Assembly (NCBI GenBank): GCA_009391275.1
Contig: VEXF01000001.1
Span: forward strand, 45,603 to 109,602
Direction: 5' to 3'
DNA: 64,000 nt
Origin: SAR202 cluster bacterium AD-804-J14_MRT_500m
GTDB taxonomy: Bacteria > Chloroflexota > Dehalococcoidia > UBA3495 > GCA-2712585
This document shows, one piece after another, positions 17,499-27,328 of this stretch (position 1 is the first letter of the stretch; every line of letters begins with the position of its first letter). A model generated the notes under the pieces. It saw only the letters and a list, made by a program, of their open reading frames with translations, was not told the origin of the DNA and did no database searches. The position numbers and the translations under genes were made by a program.

Positions 17499-18032
17499 TC
17501 AGGATATGTGTGCTCTGCCGTTAGTATCAGTTCCGGTCATGCCACGCATCATGGCTACCCGTCCTGTACGGATCATCTCAGTTATCCCGAAAGTCGAAAG
17601 AAGGTTTTTCAGGGATTGCACTTTATTTTCATCACCAACCACTTCAATTATCAGGGAATCTGGTGCTACATCGACGATGTTGGCTCTATATATTTCCACG
17701 ATTTGTGTCACTTCCGCCCTGTTCAAAGAACTTGCATCTACTCGTATAAGTGCCAACTCTCTCGATACCATGTGGTCGTCACTGATGGGGTAAGCTGATG
17801 TTACATCAATCAACTTTCTGAGCTGCTTGATCACTTGATCCACTGTAGCATCGTCGCCGCTAACCACGAACGTCATTCGTGACATGCCGACTCTTTCTGA
17901 TTGGCCGACCGCTAGGCTGACAATGTTAAAATTCCTTCGCCTAAACATACTTGACACACGGTTTAGCACGCCCGGTCGATCCCGCACCATGGCTACTATA
18001 GTAGTGGTGTTCTCAACCATAGGATGTTCCAC
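17499..18032 (-). CDS. ilvN: Acetolactate synthase small (regulatory) subunit
   Basis: The 177-residue regulatory subunit has two ACT-type domains. The first begins [22 protein letters not shown] with [16 protein letters not shown], the valine-binding ACT fold. The second half ([29 protein letters not shown]) is the C-terminal domain that contacts the catalytic subunit. The proposed GTG start lies one base after the ilvB stop, so the two are translationally coupled. GGAGG sits 12 nt upstream inside ilvB. An ATG four codons later is an alternative. Confidence 0.95.
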   Translation of the reverse strand: MEHPMVENTTTIVAMVRDRPGVLNRVSSMFRRRNFNIVSLAVGQSERVGMSRMTFVVSGDDATVDQVIKQLRKLIDVTSAYPISDDHMVSRELALIRVDASSLNRAEVTQIVEIYRANIVDVAPDSLIIEVVGDENKVQSLKNLLSTFGITEMIRTGRVAMMRGMTGTDTNGRAHIS

Positions 18033-18033
18033 T

Positions 18034-19710
18034 CTATTCGGGTTCCTCCATTTGCTCTTCTACACTACCGCCAGCAGGAATCATCGGATAGACATTCTCT
18101 TCTTTTGGAATTACAAAGTCTATCAAGGCAGGTCCTGGTTCGTTAATAGCGGCTTTTATCGCCGGAAGGACCTCGTTTTCTTGGGTTACCCGGGTTCCGA
18201 ACATTCCAAACGCTTCAGCAAGCTTAACAAAGTCTGGATTTCTAGTGTACCCGGTTTGGACATAACTTTTGTCATAAAACAGGTCTTGCCATTGGCTGAC
18301 CATTCCTAAACAATTGTTGTTCAGCAGTGCAAATTTGACAGGGATTTTATTTTCAACTAGTGTGGCCAGCTCCGACATCGTCATCTGGAATCCGCCGTCG
18401 CCTGCCACGGACCAGACTGGAGAGTCTGGTCTACCTATTTGTGCTCCTAGTGCTGCTGGAACTTCAAACCCCATCGTGCCTAATCCGCCAGAAGTTATAA
18501 GGCTATTTGGTTTCGTGAAAGTACAATGTTGAGCGGCCCACATTTGGTGTTGACCCACTCCGGTCACTATCACCGCTTGGCCTTCCGTAGCCTCTGACAG
18601 AGTTCGGAGGATGTATTGTGGCCTCAATCCTCCAGTCTTTTTAGCACGCATAGGCGGATGCGCTTCCTTCAATTCTGCTATTTTCTGAATCCAAAGATCG
18701 TGACTCGATGGCTTCACCTCTGGGATTAGCTGCTCAAGTACAGTCTTCAGATCACCTACCAGTGGAACAGTGGCGCGGACATTCTTGTGGATTTCAGATG
18801 GGTCTATGTCTACATGAATTATCTTAGCGTTTGGTGCGAATCTGCTGAGCTTTCCCGTGATACGGTCATCGAATCGCATTCCTAGTGCTATCAGAAGGTC
18901 GGCCTCGTCTATTGCGATGTTTGCGTACGCCATTCCGTGCATTCCTGGCATACCAATACACAGCGGATGCGTGTCTGGGAATGAGCTAATGCCTAAAAGG
19001 GTGGTTATAACAGGTATCTGACTTTTTTCGGCAAGTTCTCGTAATTCCTCATAGGATCTAGAGATCACGTTACCATGCCCTGCCAATATCAGAGGACGTT
19101 TTGCTTCATCAATAAGACGGGCGGCTTCTTTGACGTCTAAAGCGTCTGCTGCTTGGGCTGGTACATAGCTTGGTAGGTCAATTGTCTCTGGATAGTCGAA
19201 CTCAGTCTCTTCAACAAATACATCTTTGGGTATATCTACTAGCACTGGGCCAGGCCTCCCTGTGTTCGCCAGATAAAATGCCTCTTTGATGACCCCAGCG
19301 ATCTCCGACGCGTGCCAAACGAGGTAATTTTGTTTAGTTATGGGCAGCGTAACGCCCGTGATATCCATTTCCTGGAATGCATCTTTCCCGATGGCATCTC
19401 TGCCTACTTGTCCGGTGACGAAAACGGTAGGAACTGAATCCATTTGCGCGGTTGCGATTCCGGTAACAAGGTTTGTAGCTCCGGGCCCTGATGTGCCGAA
19501 TGCTACACCTACTTTGCCGGTGGCCCGAGCATATCCATCTGCCGCGTGCGCTGCGCCTTGCTCATGGCGCATTAGCACGTGTCGTAGCTGCGGGTATTCC
19601 GGTAGTGTTTGGTATAGCGGGAGTATTGCTCCGCCTGGTATACCGAATACGATCTCCACCCCTTCGCGCAGCAGGCTTTCGCATACTATTTGCCCACCGG
19701 TCAGCTTCAT
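18034..19710 (-). CDS. ilvB: Acetolactate synthase large (catalytic) subunit
   Basis: The ThDP-, FAD- and Mg-dependent enzyme condenses two pyruvates, or pyruvate with 2-ketobutyrate, as the first common step to branched-chain amino acids. The catalytic Glu is in [18 protein letters not shown]. The FAD region includes [19 protein letters not shown], and the ThDP/Mg motif runs [12 protein letters not shown] to [12 protein letters not shown]. The length of 558 residues is typical. The ATG has AAGGAG 6 nt upstream. Its leader contains a strong terminator-like hairpin (19757-19784). It is the first gene of the ilvB-ilvN-ilvC-dsbA-like operon. Confidence 0.98.
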   Translation of the reverse strand: MKLTGGQIVCESLLREGVEIVFGIPGGAILPLYQTLPEYPQLRHVLMRHEQGAAHAADGYARATGKVGVAFGTSGPGATNLVTGIATAQMDSVPTVFVTGQVGRDAIGKDAFQEMDITGVTLPITKQNYLVWHASEIAGVIKEAFYLANTGRPGPVLVDIPKDVFVEETEFDYPETIDLPSYVPAQAADALDVKEAARLIDEAKRPLILAGHGNVISRSYEELRELAEKSQIPVITTLLGISSFPDTHPLCIGMPGMHGMAYANIAIDEADLLIALGMRFDDRITGKLSRFAPNAKIIHVDIDPSEIHKNVRATVPLVGDLKTVLEQLIPEVKPSSHDLWIQKIAELKEAHPPMRAKKTGGLRPQYILRTLSEATEGQAVIVTGVGQHQMWAAQHCTFTKPNSLITSGGLGTMGFEVPAALGAQIGRPDSPVWSVAGDGGFQMTMSELATLVENKIPVKFALLNNNCLGMVSQWQDLFYDKSYVQTGYTRNPDFVKLAEAFGMFGTRVTQENEVLPAIKAAINEPGPALIDFVIPKEENVYPMIPAGGSVEEQMEEPE

Positions 19711-19720
19711 CAGTTACTCC

Positions 19721-19828
19721 TTATCTCTTGACTCTAGCCCCAGAGCCTTGTGAACTAAAAATCCGTCCCCCGGGAAGGGACGGACCTGGCCCGAGTAATA
19801 ACCCTTCTCCTACTGATCTCCGGAGCAT
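19721..19828 (-). CDS. Candidate leader peptide upstream of ilvB
   Basis: A 35-codon frame begins at ATG 19828 and stops at TAA 19723-19721, overlapping the AAGGAG ribosome site of ilvB. Codons 10-12 are TTA TTA CTC, three consecutive leucines (19801-19793), placed about 10 nt before the terminator stem. A regulatory run of Leu, Ile or Val codons is what a leader peptide for ilv attenuation would need. Against it, the ribosome site is weak, the peptide runs through the hairpin, and no alternative antiterminator stem was found. Confidence 0.3.
   Translation of the reverse strand: MLRRSVGEGLLLGPGPSLPGGRIFSSQGSGARVKR
19757..19784 (-). terminator. Intrinsic terminator in the ilvB leader (probable attenuator)
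   Basis: On the minus strand TCCGTCCC (19784-19777) pairs perfectly with GGGACGGA (19769-19762) around a 7-nt loop. Five T residues follow directly (19761-19757). This is a classic Rho-independent terminator, placed about 50 nt upstream of the ilvB start with no complete gene before it. The position strongly suggests transcription attenuation of the ilv operon. The signal sensed is not established. Confidence 0.7.
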
Positions 19829-20054
19829 TCAAATACGCATCGGACCTTGTAGTGTCTATTTTACGACGTAGCCAGTCACAATTTAGTGGTTTCTTTATAT
19901 AAGCCTTCCATCGTTTCTCGGGTGGTTGATGTTTAGGAAACCGCTAACTGCTCCCTCTAATCGTCCATAATTCGTATTAAGTTAGCAATTTTAGAGGAAT
20001 CCTTACTCTATGGTCAATAGATTCTGTTAAGCGCTTGGTAGTTTAGCTAATTTG

Positions 20055-21038
20055 TTAGTTAACGGTAAGAACAATCTTTCCGAAGTTCGTGTTGCTTTCC
20101 ATGTATTGTAAGGCTTGAGATGCCTCTTCCAACGGAAATATCTTATCTACGACTGGCACGAGTGCAGAATGGTCTAACGAAGGTACAACATATTTGCGGA
20201 ACTGTTGGGTCAACGCTATCTTTTCTTCTAGCGGCCTAGATCTGAGCACTGTCCCATGGATTGTTAATCTTTTTGGCATCAGTTTACGTATATCGGCATC
20301 TATTTTGCCACCGCCTAATGCCCCAACTAAGACCATACGGCCTTCCATGGACAAGCATCGCAAATTGCGACCCCAATATGGACCGCCTACCATATCAAGG
20401 ATGACGTTGACTCCTTCTCCTTTGGTCTCTCGCGTTATGATTTGCTCAAAGTCATCTTCTTGGTAGTTTATTCCTACGTCTAGTCCTAAAGGCCGGGCTT
20501 TGGATAATTTTTCTTGAGACCCCGCAGTACCGAATGTGAAAGCACCGCATAGTTTGGACAATTGTATAGCTGCCGTCCCTACACCGCTTCCTGCAGCATG
20601 TATCAATACACGTTCACCCATCTTTAGTTGACAGTGGTTGAACAATGCATCGTAAGCGGTGTAGAAAACTTCCGGGCAGGCGGCGGCTTGTACGAAATCC
20701 AACCCGTCCGGAATTGGCACCGCCAATCTGTGGTGCAACGCCACTCTCGATGCGTATCCGCCGCCGCCTAACAAGCCGAACACTCTATCTCCCGGTTTAA
20801 ATTCGGTTACATGTCGTCCCGTGGTCAGCACGACTCCTGCCATTTCAAGCCCGGGTATATCCGCTGGACTTCCCGTGGGGGCTGGGTAATTACCATTAGT
20901 TTGAGCCAAGTCTGCCCGGTTCAATGCTGTGGCTTTTACGTCTACGACTATATCATCTGGTCCAGCTATCGGGTCGTCCAACTCTTTTAATAAGAGACCT
21001 GTAGGTCCGACGGGATCATTTATCACTATTGCCTTCAT
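20055..21038 (-). CDS. Zinc-independent MDR quinone oxidoreductase (PIG3-like)
   Basis: The 327-residue medium-chain dehydrogenase/reductase lacks the zinc ligands of alcohol dehydrogenases. Its N-terminal part has ALNRADLAQTNGNYPAP, as in the PIG3 group of NADPH:quinone reductases. The nucleotide motif is LIHAAGSGVGTAAIQLSK, and LDMVGGPYW is also characteristic. It likely reduces quinones or enones with NADPH in the cytoplasm. The start lacks a strong ribosome site. It lies upstream of the ilv leader on the same strand, with about 226 bp between them. Confidence 0.87.
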   Translation of the reverse strand: MKAIVINDPVGPTGLLLKELDDPIAGPDDIVVDVKATALNRADLAQTNGNYPAPTGSPADIPGLEMAGVVLTTGRHVTEFKPGDRVFGLLGGGGYASRVALHHRLAVPIPDGLDFVQAAACPEVFYTAYDALFNHCQLKMGERVLIHAAGSGVGTAAIQLSKLCGAFTFGTAGSQEKLSKARPLGLDVGINYQEDDFEQIITRETKGEGVNVILDMVGGPYWGRNLRCLSMEGRMVLVGALGGGKIDADIRKLMPKRLTIHGTVLRSRPLEEKIALTQQFRKYVVPSLDHSALVPVVDKIFPLEEASQALQYMESNTNFGKIVLTVN

Positions 21039-21231
21039 ATCGAAATTCTCGGCTTTTACGTGTCATCAGTCAACTAATACACTTGGTGATCCATTGCATG
21101 GATCTGGTTGTATTGTATAACTTGTAGAGAATTTTGAAGACTCTAAAAAATTAATATTGATTGGAGCAAATTCCTGATTGGCTAAGCGATGGTTATATTT
21201 TGTAGGCGAGTAGTGTCAAAATAACATCCTG

Positions 21232-21981
21232 ATGGCAGATATTGGCTTAGTGGAAATGCTGATTCTTCAGGGAATTGTTCTGTTGGCTGCTGTTTCGGGG
21301 AGTATGTTGTCGTTCGGATTTGGCATGGTAAGTATGCCGTTTCTGCTTATATGGCTAGATCCTGTCCAATCTGTTGAAATCAATTTAGTTCTTACTGGCG
21401 TGTTGTTTGGATTGATTTCCCTGCAAACTTGGAGGCATGTAGAACGTTCGACATTGTTCTCTTTAGTCTCTGGTGCCGTTCTAGGAGCTTCTTTAGGGAC
21501 TTACGTATCAGCGACTATTCCTGATTTTGCTCTAAGATTCATTTTTACGTCCGCCATACTTATCACCGCTCTTTTAGGCGTGGCTGGACAGTTAAAATAC
21601 ATCTCGCGTGAAGCAGTTGCCGGAGTTCCCGTAGGAATATGCTATGGGTTCTTGAATGCCGGTATGGCTTTGGGCGGTCCTGTTGTTGCCCTTTTCGCTC
21701 TTAACCAACAATGGGCCCGTGATACTACTCGGGCGATGCTTTCCAGCTTTTTTTTGATTACATGTGTGTTAGGGCTAGCTTTTCATGCCATCGGAGGATT
21801 GCTCAGTTACCAGGACCTGCTTGCAGGTATGATTTTTATACCATCTTTAACTGCAGGCGTATTCGTAGGTGTGAGATTAGTTGGACATGTGGATGAAACC
21901 CTCTTTCGACGTCTTATCTTGTTGGTCATGATCGCAACTAGCTTGGGGGTTTTTATTCGAGAGATCATACGTATTCTATAA
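21232..21981 (+). CDS. TSUP (TauE/SafE) family membrane transporter
   Basis: The 249-residue protein is hydrophobic throughout, with about eight transmembrane helices in two repeats. The repeats start near FGFGMVSMPFLLIWLDPVQSVEIN and VPVGICYGFLNAGMALGGPVVALFAL, matching the internal duplication of this family. Members export sulfite, sulfoacetate or other small organic anions across the cytoplasmic membrane. No obvious ribosome site precedes the ATG. It stands alone between divergent and convergent neighbours, so its substrate cannot be inferred. Confidence 0.88.
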   Translation: MADIGLVEMLILQGIVLLAAVSGSMLSFGFGMVSMPFLLIWLDPVQSVEINLVLTGVLFGLISLQTWRHVERSTLFSLVSGAVLGASLGTYVSATIPDFALRFIFTSAILITALLGVAGQLKYISREAVAGVPVGICYGFLNAGMALGGPVVALFALNQQWARDTTRAMLSSFFLITCVLGLAFHAIGGLLSYQDLLAGMIFIPSLTAGVFVGVRLVGHVDETLFRRLILLVMIATSLGVFIREIIRIL

Positions 21982-22228
21982 TCCTTGCGTCTTTTTGATC
22001 CAACCGACGAACTACACACTCCTAAGTCGATAAAAGTTTATGTATTAAATATCGATTTACAATTTTAACGGGATCAACATTTTTTAGATCAGTTTGGCCG
22101 CTACAGAATTCTTGTGTCAGAATGGGAGTATATGTCTTCCTTGAGACAGAGGATACGAAGCTCACACCGAAAACCGCACAGCTCAGATATTAACTAGGAT
22201 TCTGCAGTTCCATTTGTTAAAGTCACAG

Positions 22229-23074
22229 TCACAATACCATCTTGGCAGCCTTTTCTAATACTTCTCCCAGCTCGGCTTCAGACTTCAAGGCAGGCGTTCT
22301 TATCACGTATCTGTCGGCCCCAGCTTCTTCGTATGCCTTGACGTACTCAGGATCTGCTGGTTGCCCGAATATGTTCACACTTATCGATGCAGGGTCTCTG
22401 CCGGATTGTTCTGCCAATCGGTTTAATTCTGACCTCTTTATTTTGAGATCTTCTGGTGAAATACGATTCGGGAGCCATCCATCCCCCCAAGCGACCACTC
22501 GTTTTAATACATTGGGCGCCATTCCCCCCAGGATGATTGGTGGTCCGCCGGTTTGAAAAGGCTTAGGGAATGATTTTACGGGTGGGAAGTTATAGTAAGT
22601 CCCATGGTATTCTGCCTCTTCCTTCGTCCACAGTTCTCTCAGCACAACGACTGCTTCTCGTGCTTGTGTCCATCGATGGTCGAAATCTCCGCCCATGATT
22701 TCGGTTTCTTCCCGTAGCCATCCTGTGCCGATGCCGAACATGAATCGACCTTTACTGAAATGATCTAGTGTGGAGATCTCCTTCGCCAATAGAAGTGGAT
22801 TTCGCTCGGTTATAAGTGTGATTCCTGTGCCGAGTTTCATATTAGTGGTTACAGCAGACGCTCTTGCAAGTGCAACGAACGGGTCCACAAAATGAGAATA
22901 TGATTCAGGAATCAGCCCGTCTGATGAGCCCGGATATTGGCTTTTGCTTACTACTGGGATGATTGGATGCTCTGCGCACCATAGAGATTCGAATCCGAGT
23001 TCTTCTCCTTTTTGTGCCAGAAACGCAACGTCAGTGAAATAGGCCGGAAGTGGAACACTGATTCCAATATGCAT
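22229..23074 (-). CDS. Luciferase-like (LLM) flavin-dependent oxidoreductase
   Basis: This 281-residue TIM-barrel protein belongs to the bacterial-luciferase superfamily and resembles the F420-linked subgroup. Features are MHIGISVPLPAYFTDV at the start, ESLWCAEHPIIP, and the cofactor-binding LDHFSKGRFMFGIGTGW. Further motifs are EIMGGDFDHRW and PPIILGGMAPNVLKR. It probably oxidises or monooxygenates an organic substrate with FMNH2 or F420H2. The ATG at 23074 has GAAGGAG at good spacing; an upstream TTG is part of that ribosome site. Three more LLM genes occur later in the window. Confidence 0.9.
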   Translation of the reverse strand: MHIGISVPLPAYFTDVAFLAQKGEELGFESLWCAEHPIIPVVSKSQYPGSSDGLIPESYSHFVDPFVALARASAVTTNMKLGTGITLITERNPLLLAKEISTLDHFSKGRFMFGIGTGWLREETEIMGGDFDHRWTQAREAVVVLRELWTKEEAEYHGTYYNFPPVKSFPKPFQTGGPPIILGGMAPNVLKRVVAWGDGWLPNRISPEDLKIKRSELNRLAEQSGRDPASISVNIFGQPADPEYVKAYEEAGADRYVIRTPALKSEAELGEVLEKAAKMVL

Positions 23075-23179
23075 TTTCGTAAACTCCTTCAAAGATTCGA
23101 TTGTTTTTTGGAGTGAGCCTATTTTACACGTATTGAAAGACCGGTGTTGTCATATTTTTGATAATGGATAATTATAGAA

Positions 23180-25513
23180 TTAATCTTCGGTTAGCTTTGG
23201 CTCCAATATTTGGAAGCTTTCAGCCGATTGTTCTATCGCATCCCAGTCATAAAGCATTGGGTATGTTTGTATTGAACTCCACGTCGATGTTTGATCAGAG
23301 TAGTGTTCACTTCCCGGATGTCCGGAGGACCCAAGTGGCACTACCCATCGACTATTGTCCCAATCTGAAAGATCATAGACATAGCGTAAAACTGATGTTG
23401 TAGTGATTGTGTACGGTTGCCCAGTGGAATAGGATGTGTTTTGTGGTGTGTCTCCGTCTCCACCCATTGCTATGCTTGGTGGGTCTATCAAGGTTCCAAG
23501 CTCTGAAAATGCGGACGCTAATGGGTGGTGGGGTTCAGTGTGGTGGACCTTACCCCATTCCCATTCCGATATTTTATGTCCTAGATCTTTCTTCAAACTG
23601 GCCACCGCGATTTTCAAAGCTTCACTGATTAAGTCAGCCCATTCGGTTTTTAATGCGAAAATGGAATCCTTATCATCATCCATGGCTTTTAACACGTGTG
23701 CCCGAAGTCTCGCTATGTGTGACGGTGCACCACGTCCGTTTAACTCGAAGGCTTCATGTGCAAGTGGGCCGAGCAGGCGTCCAAGGAGTTTGCGATCTAG
23801 TTCTAGCCTGAATGCGCTATATATCGTCGCGGCTGTGCTGTCTGGGAGCATGTTACCGTCCCAGTTCAGAATTATATCAAGAGCTTCCCTTTCGAGTTTA
23901 TCGGAAGGATTAATTTCTTGTAGCCATTTGATAAAATGCAGAGCAGGAATAGATGTCCGGTCTGCATGTATTCTCTCCATATCTTCTACCGTTGCTTTGT
24001 TTAATTGGCTTAGTAGATTTGTAATGCGCCGTGCCCTGAACTCCGGAGAATGATCTAACCCGATGTAGTATGGGTAATCTGAATCTACAGGTTTTTGGTT
24101 TGCTGTGACGATATACCCTTGTGTTGGGTTGTGTGATCGCGGCATCTCTTCAAACGCTACATTCCCCATCCATTCGTGCTGTCCAGTCCATCCTGCCACT
24201 GGGAGCCACGCGTTAGATTTTGATCGAATAGGAAGTTTACCGCGGGTGAGATATCCAATGTTTCCATGTGTGTCTGCGAAGAGAAAATTGTTCGCTGGAT
24301 CGATCCATTGCTCCATCGTGCGGTCCAGATCCAGTGTGGATTTGGCCAACATCATATTTAATAAACAATCTGCACTTCGATTAGGTCCGTCTGTTTGGGT
24401 ATATTTGAATGAAAGTCCAGTTCCTGATTCGGGGTTCCCGGAAATCACCGGCCCATGGAGCGTTGTGAAGGTTTGAATTGAAACATCTTTCGCACCTCGT
24501 ATTTTTATGGTTTCCTTATGAACACTTGCCCTGATCCATTCATTTTTGTGCAAGTAGTGAATCGGATCGCCTTGTTTGAATTGTTCTACGTACAGATCTT
24601 GGTAGTCGGCTCCCGTGTGAGTTACTCCCCAGCATACCCATCTGTTGTGTCCAAAATGTGGGAATCCAGGGGAACCGGGAAATGATGCACCAATCACATC
24701 GAATTGTGGGCATGACACATGGTTTTGGTAGTAGACGTTTGGGGTATCAAGTCCTCTATGTGGGTCACCGGCGAGCAACGGTTTGCCAGATGCGGTGTGT
24801 TCTCCTGAAAGCACCCAGTTGTTACTCCCTGCCTCAACTTCGTTAAGGCGGTCGATTGCTATGACTCCTTTCTCCAGTTCATCTAGCACTTCCGTCATGT
24901 CATCAGAGTATTCGCTTCCGGGTGGAAGGATAAGTAGATGCCCAGGCTCATATCCGGGGAACAATTTGGAAGCATTTTCGGCTCCTAAAGCTTTCACTAA
25001 ACTGGCTCTCCAGAGTTTTCCCTCGAATGTACCCATAAATATATGCCGTACCTTTAGAACTGCTAGACAATCCCATGGTTGCCAAGGTTCTGGCATTGTT
25101 TCGGTAAATTTATACTCAACTGGTAATGTCGTCGTGCTTTCGATAAATGCGTTTACCCCGGCTGAGTACGCATCTAGTATCCTTATTGTGTCTTGGGACA
25201 CGGCATGCATGTCTGACTTTGCGCTAGCTTCAAGTTGGAATCGGCGCATTAGTAGATCTTGATCTAAACCCTCAGGCCCTGCGAATTCTGACCATCTTCC
25301 ATAGGCTCGGTGTCTATCAGAGTCCATATGCCATAACCTATCTTGAGCGGTTGAAAAACCTTGCCCAAAAAAAGCATCTTCCACAGACTGGGCTTTGATG
25401 TGAGGTATGCCTAGGGTGTCCCGATATAGTTGTATGTCGGCTTTAATCCCATGGATAGAGACTCGCCCTTTTACGTTTGGCAGGGCGTATTTTAGATCAT
25501 TTATTGAAATCAT
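23180..25513 (-). CDS. Penicillin acylase family N-terminal-nucleophile hydrolase
   Basis: A 777-residue Ntn hydrolase made as a precursor that would self-cleave before S230 (EAG|SNNWVLSG) into alpha and beta subunits. The alpha part has RDTLGIPHIKAQSVEDAFFGQG and TAQDRLWHMD. The beta part has GKPLLAGDPHRGLDTPNVYY and GFPHFGHNRWVCWGVTH. These enzymes hydrolyse amides such as beta-lactam side chains, acyl-homoserine lactones or other acylated amines. No signal peptide is visible, unlike many secreted members, so it may act in the cytoplasm. The ATG has GGGAGC upstream. amtB is divergent, and a dyad lies between them. Confidence 0.92.
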   Translation of the reverse strand: MISINDLKYALPNVKGRVSIHGIKADIQLYRDTLGIPHIKAQSVEDAFFGQGFSTAQDRLWHMDSDRHRAYGRWSEFAGPEGLDQDLLMRRFQLEASAKSDMHAVSQDTIRILDAYSAGVNAFIESTTTLPVEYKFTETMPEPWQPWDCLAVLKVRHIFMGTFEGKLWRASLVKALGAENASKLFPGYEPGHLLILPPGSEYSDDMTEVLDELEKGVIAIDRLNEVEAGSNNWVLSGEHTASGKPLLAGDPHRGLDTPNVYYQNHVSCPQFDVIGASFPGSPGFPHFGHNRWVCWGVTHTGADYQDLYVEQFKQGDPIHYLHKNEWIRASVHKETIKIRGAKDVSIQTFTTLHGPVISGNPESGTGLSFKYTQTDGPNRSADCLLNMMLAKSTLDLDRTMEQWIDPANNFLFADTHGNIGYLTRGKLPIRSKSNAWLPVAGWTGQHEWMGNVAFEEMPRSHNPTQGYIVTANQKPVDSDYPYYIGLDHSPEFRARRITNLLSQLNKATVEDMERIHADRTSIPALHFIKWLQEINPSDKLEREALDIILNWDGNMLPDSTAATIYSAFRLELDRKLLGRLLGPLAHEAFELNGRGAPSHIARLRAHVLKAMDDDKDSIFALKTEWADLISEALKIAVASLKKDLGHKISEWEWGKVHHTEPHHPLASAFSELGTLIDPPSIAMGGDGDTPQNTSYSTGQPYTITTTSVLRYVYDLSDWDNSRWVVPLGSSGHPGSEHYSDQTSTWSSIQTYPMLYDWDAIEQSAESFQILEPKLTED

Positions 25514-25918
25514 GCGTAGCTCCCAAAGGTGGTTAGATTACTGTAGCGTGGGGGCGCTCACTCGGCAACTTGCATCGCGAATATAAGAGAGGGCGTGGGA
25601 GAAAAGTCTCATCCATGTAATCAATAACAGCAACGTATATTTGGCGAAGCAATTTATTTGGGTTTATACGTTAACGATTCTCAGGTGTTCAGATGTGCTT
25701 AACATATGGTCATCTACTTGAGTACGACCACATGTTAAGGACATTACGGGGAAGTGTATCTGCTAGGGGAGCCCAGAAAACTGGTATATTTCGTTCTGGA
25801 TATGCTTGACGCGGTCTAGTTACGATTACTAGCATGGGTTTTGTTGCGTCTATTAAAACGTTCGGCTTGTTAAAGCCTGTAACCATCACGTGGCTTGGCT
25901 AAGGAAGGACAGTGAAAA
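25514..25918. other. Divergent intergenic region (penicillin acylase / amtB)
   Basis: About 405 bases with no open frame of note. It must contain promoters for both genes. The main structure is a large inverted repeat at 25698-25739. A TTGACG at 25806-25811 could be a -35 box for amtB, but no good -10 hexamer follows at 16-18 nt. Confidence 0.5.
25698..25739. promoter_or_regulatory. 14-bp inverted repeat between divergent acylase and amtB genes
   Basis: The arms CTTAACATATGGTC (25698-25711) and GACCACATGTTAAG (25726-25739) pair at 13 of 14 positions around a 14-nt spacer. The dyad is central, about 180 bp from each start codon. It may bind a dimeric or tetrameric regulator, possibly nitrogen-linked, but no known operator consensus was matched. 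Confidence 0.5.
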
Positions 25919-27157
25919 TTGTCACCATTCGATAGCGGGGATACTGCATGGGTTTTAATCTCGTCGGCTCTGGTATTCATAATGTTACCGGGTCTGGCCT
26001 TCTTTTATGCGGGGCTAGTTAGATCCAAGAACGTCATAGGAACTATGGCGCACAGTTTTGTAGCTTTGGCCATAGTTGGATTGGTCTGGATACTCTGGGG
26101 CTATAGTCTTGCTTTCGGTCCTGACCTTGGTGGATTTATAGGGAATCTTACGTGGTTCGGGTTAAATAATGTTTCAGCCTTTGAGACGGGCCCTTATTCT
26201 GATTCCATACCGCACATGGCTTTCATGATCTTTCAGGCAAAGTTTGCAATTATCACACCCGCTCTAATAGCTGGTGCATTTGCTGAAAGAATAAAATTTG
26301 GCACGTTCGTAATATTTTTGGTTCTCTGGTCAACTATAGTTTACTCTCCACTGGCCCATTGGATATGGGGTGGAGGATGGTTGGGCGATTGGGGCGGTCT
26401 CGACTTCGCCGGTGGTGCGGTAGTACATATTAGTTCCGGTGTGGCTGCTCTGTGTGCCGCTTTGATGTTTGGGAGACGTCAAGGCTACGGGCAAGATGAT
26501 ATGTCTCCACATAATGTCCCTTACGTCATATTCGGCGCTGCACTCCTCTGGTTCGGATGGTTTGGGTTTAATGCAGGAAGCGCACTTTCTGCTAGCGGCA
26601 CAGCCGCCTCTGCTTTCGTGGTTACTCACACAGCTGCTGCAATGGCTGCGGTAGTATGGGCCGGACTAGATTATTTCTTCACGGGTCGGGTAAGTGTAGT
26701 TGGTTTAGCCACGGGTGCCGTAGCAGGTTTAGCCACAATCACACCTGCAGCCGGATTCGTGGGGCCGATGCCAGCTCTCATAATTGGTCTCGCTGCAGGT
26801 GCAATATGTTATGGTGCTGTCCGATTCAAGACTCGGATGAAGCTCGACGATTCGTTGGACGTGTGGGCTATACATGGGGTAGGAGGGACAATAGGGATGC
26901 TTGCCGTCGGTTTGTTCTTTGGCCTTGGCATGGGTCTGGATGACGTCAATTCTGCCTTAGGGAGTGATCTCAGTTATTGGGGGCAGATCGTTCGTCAGCT
27001 CGGCACTATCGGAGTCGCTTGGGCCTGGTCGTTTGTAGCTACAATGGCGATTCTGGTTGTTCTTCAACGTACCATTGGCCTACGCGTTAGTATCGAAGAT
27101 GAAAAGGCAGGATTAGATACCTCCCAGCACGGAGAAACCGCGTATGAAAGGGCATAG
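25919..27157 (+). CDS. amtB: Ammonium transporter
   Basis: The Amt/Mep/Rh channel has eleven expected helices and imports ammonium. The first helix has the signature PGLAFFYAGLVRSKNV. Pore residues include AFAERIKFGTFVIF, and the twin pore histidines lie in AGGAVVHISSG and VWAIHGVGGTIG. The length of 412 residues is normal for a bacterial AmtB. The start is a TTG with GGAAGGA about 10 nt upstream. There is no signal peptide of the long type, and no glnK partner follows, although amtB is usually paired with it. Regulation by a PII protein encoded elsewhere is likely but not visible here. Confidence 0.97.
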   Translation: MSPFDSGDTAWVLISSALVFIMLPGLAFFYAGLVRSKNVIGTMAHSFVALAIVGLVWILWGYSLAFGPDLGGFIGNLTWFGLNNVSAFETGPYSDSIPHMAFMIFQAKFAIITPALIAGAFAERIKFGTFVIFLVLWSTIVYSPLAHWIWGGGWLGDWGGLDFAGGAVVHISSGVAALCAALMFGRRQGYGQDDMSPHNVPYVIFGAALLWFGWFGFNAGSALSASGTAASAFVVTHTAAAMAAVVWAGLDYFFTGRVSVVGLATGAVAGLATITPAAGFVGPMPALIIGLAAGAICYGAVRFKTRMKLDDSLDVWAIHGVGGTIGMLAVGLFFGLGMGLDDVNSALGSDLSYWGQIVRQLGTIGVAWAWSFVATMAILVVLQRTIGLRVSIEDEKAGLDTSQHGETAYERA

Positions 27158-27328
27158 CTTTGTTATCGGTGACAGGTTGGCACATACAAGATAGGTTTTT
27201 CAGCGTGACTGGCGTATAGTCTTGGTCTGATAAGGAGTTTACCCTGGGCTAGGAATATCATTCTAATCCTAGGCGTACATCTAGTTCGATTATCGCTGTG
27301 GCTGGCAGGTCAGGAACGGCTATGATTA

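Noticed and set aside
19789..19806. Possible T-box sequence (AGGGTTATTACTCGG) upstream of ilvB
   Set aside because: It resembles the T-box core but lacks the UGGN bulge that binds tRNA NCCA, so a T-box riboswitch is not supported.
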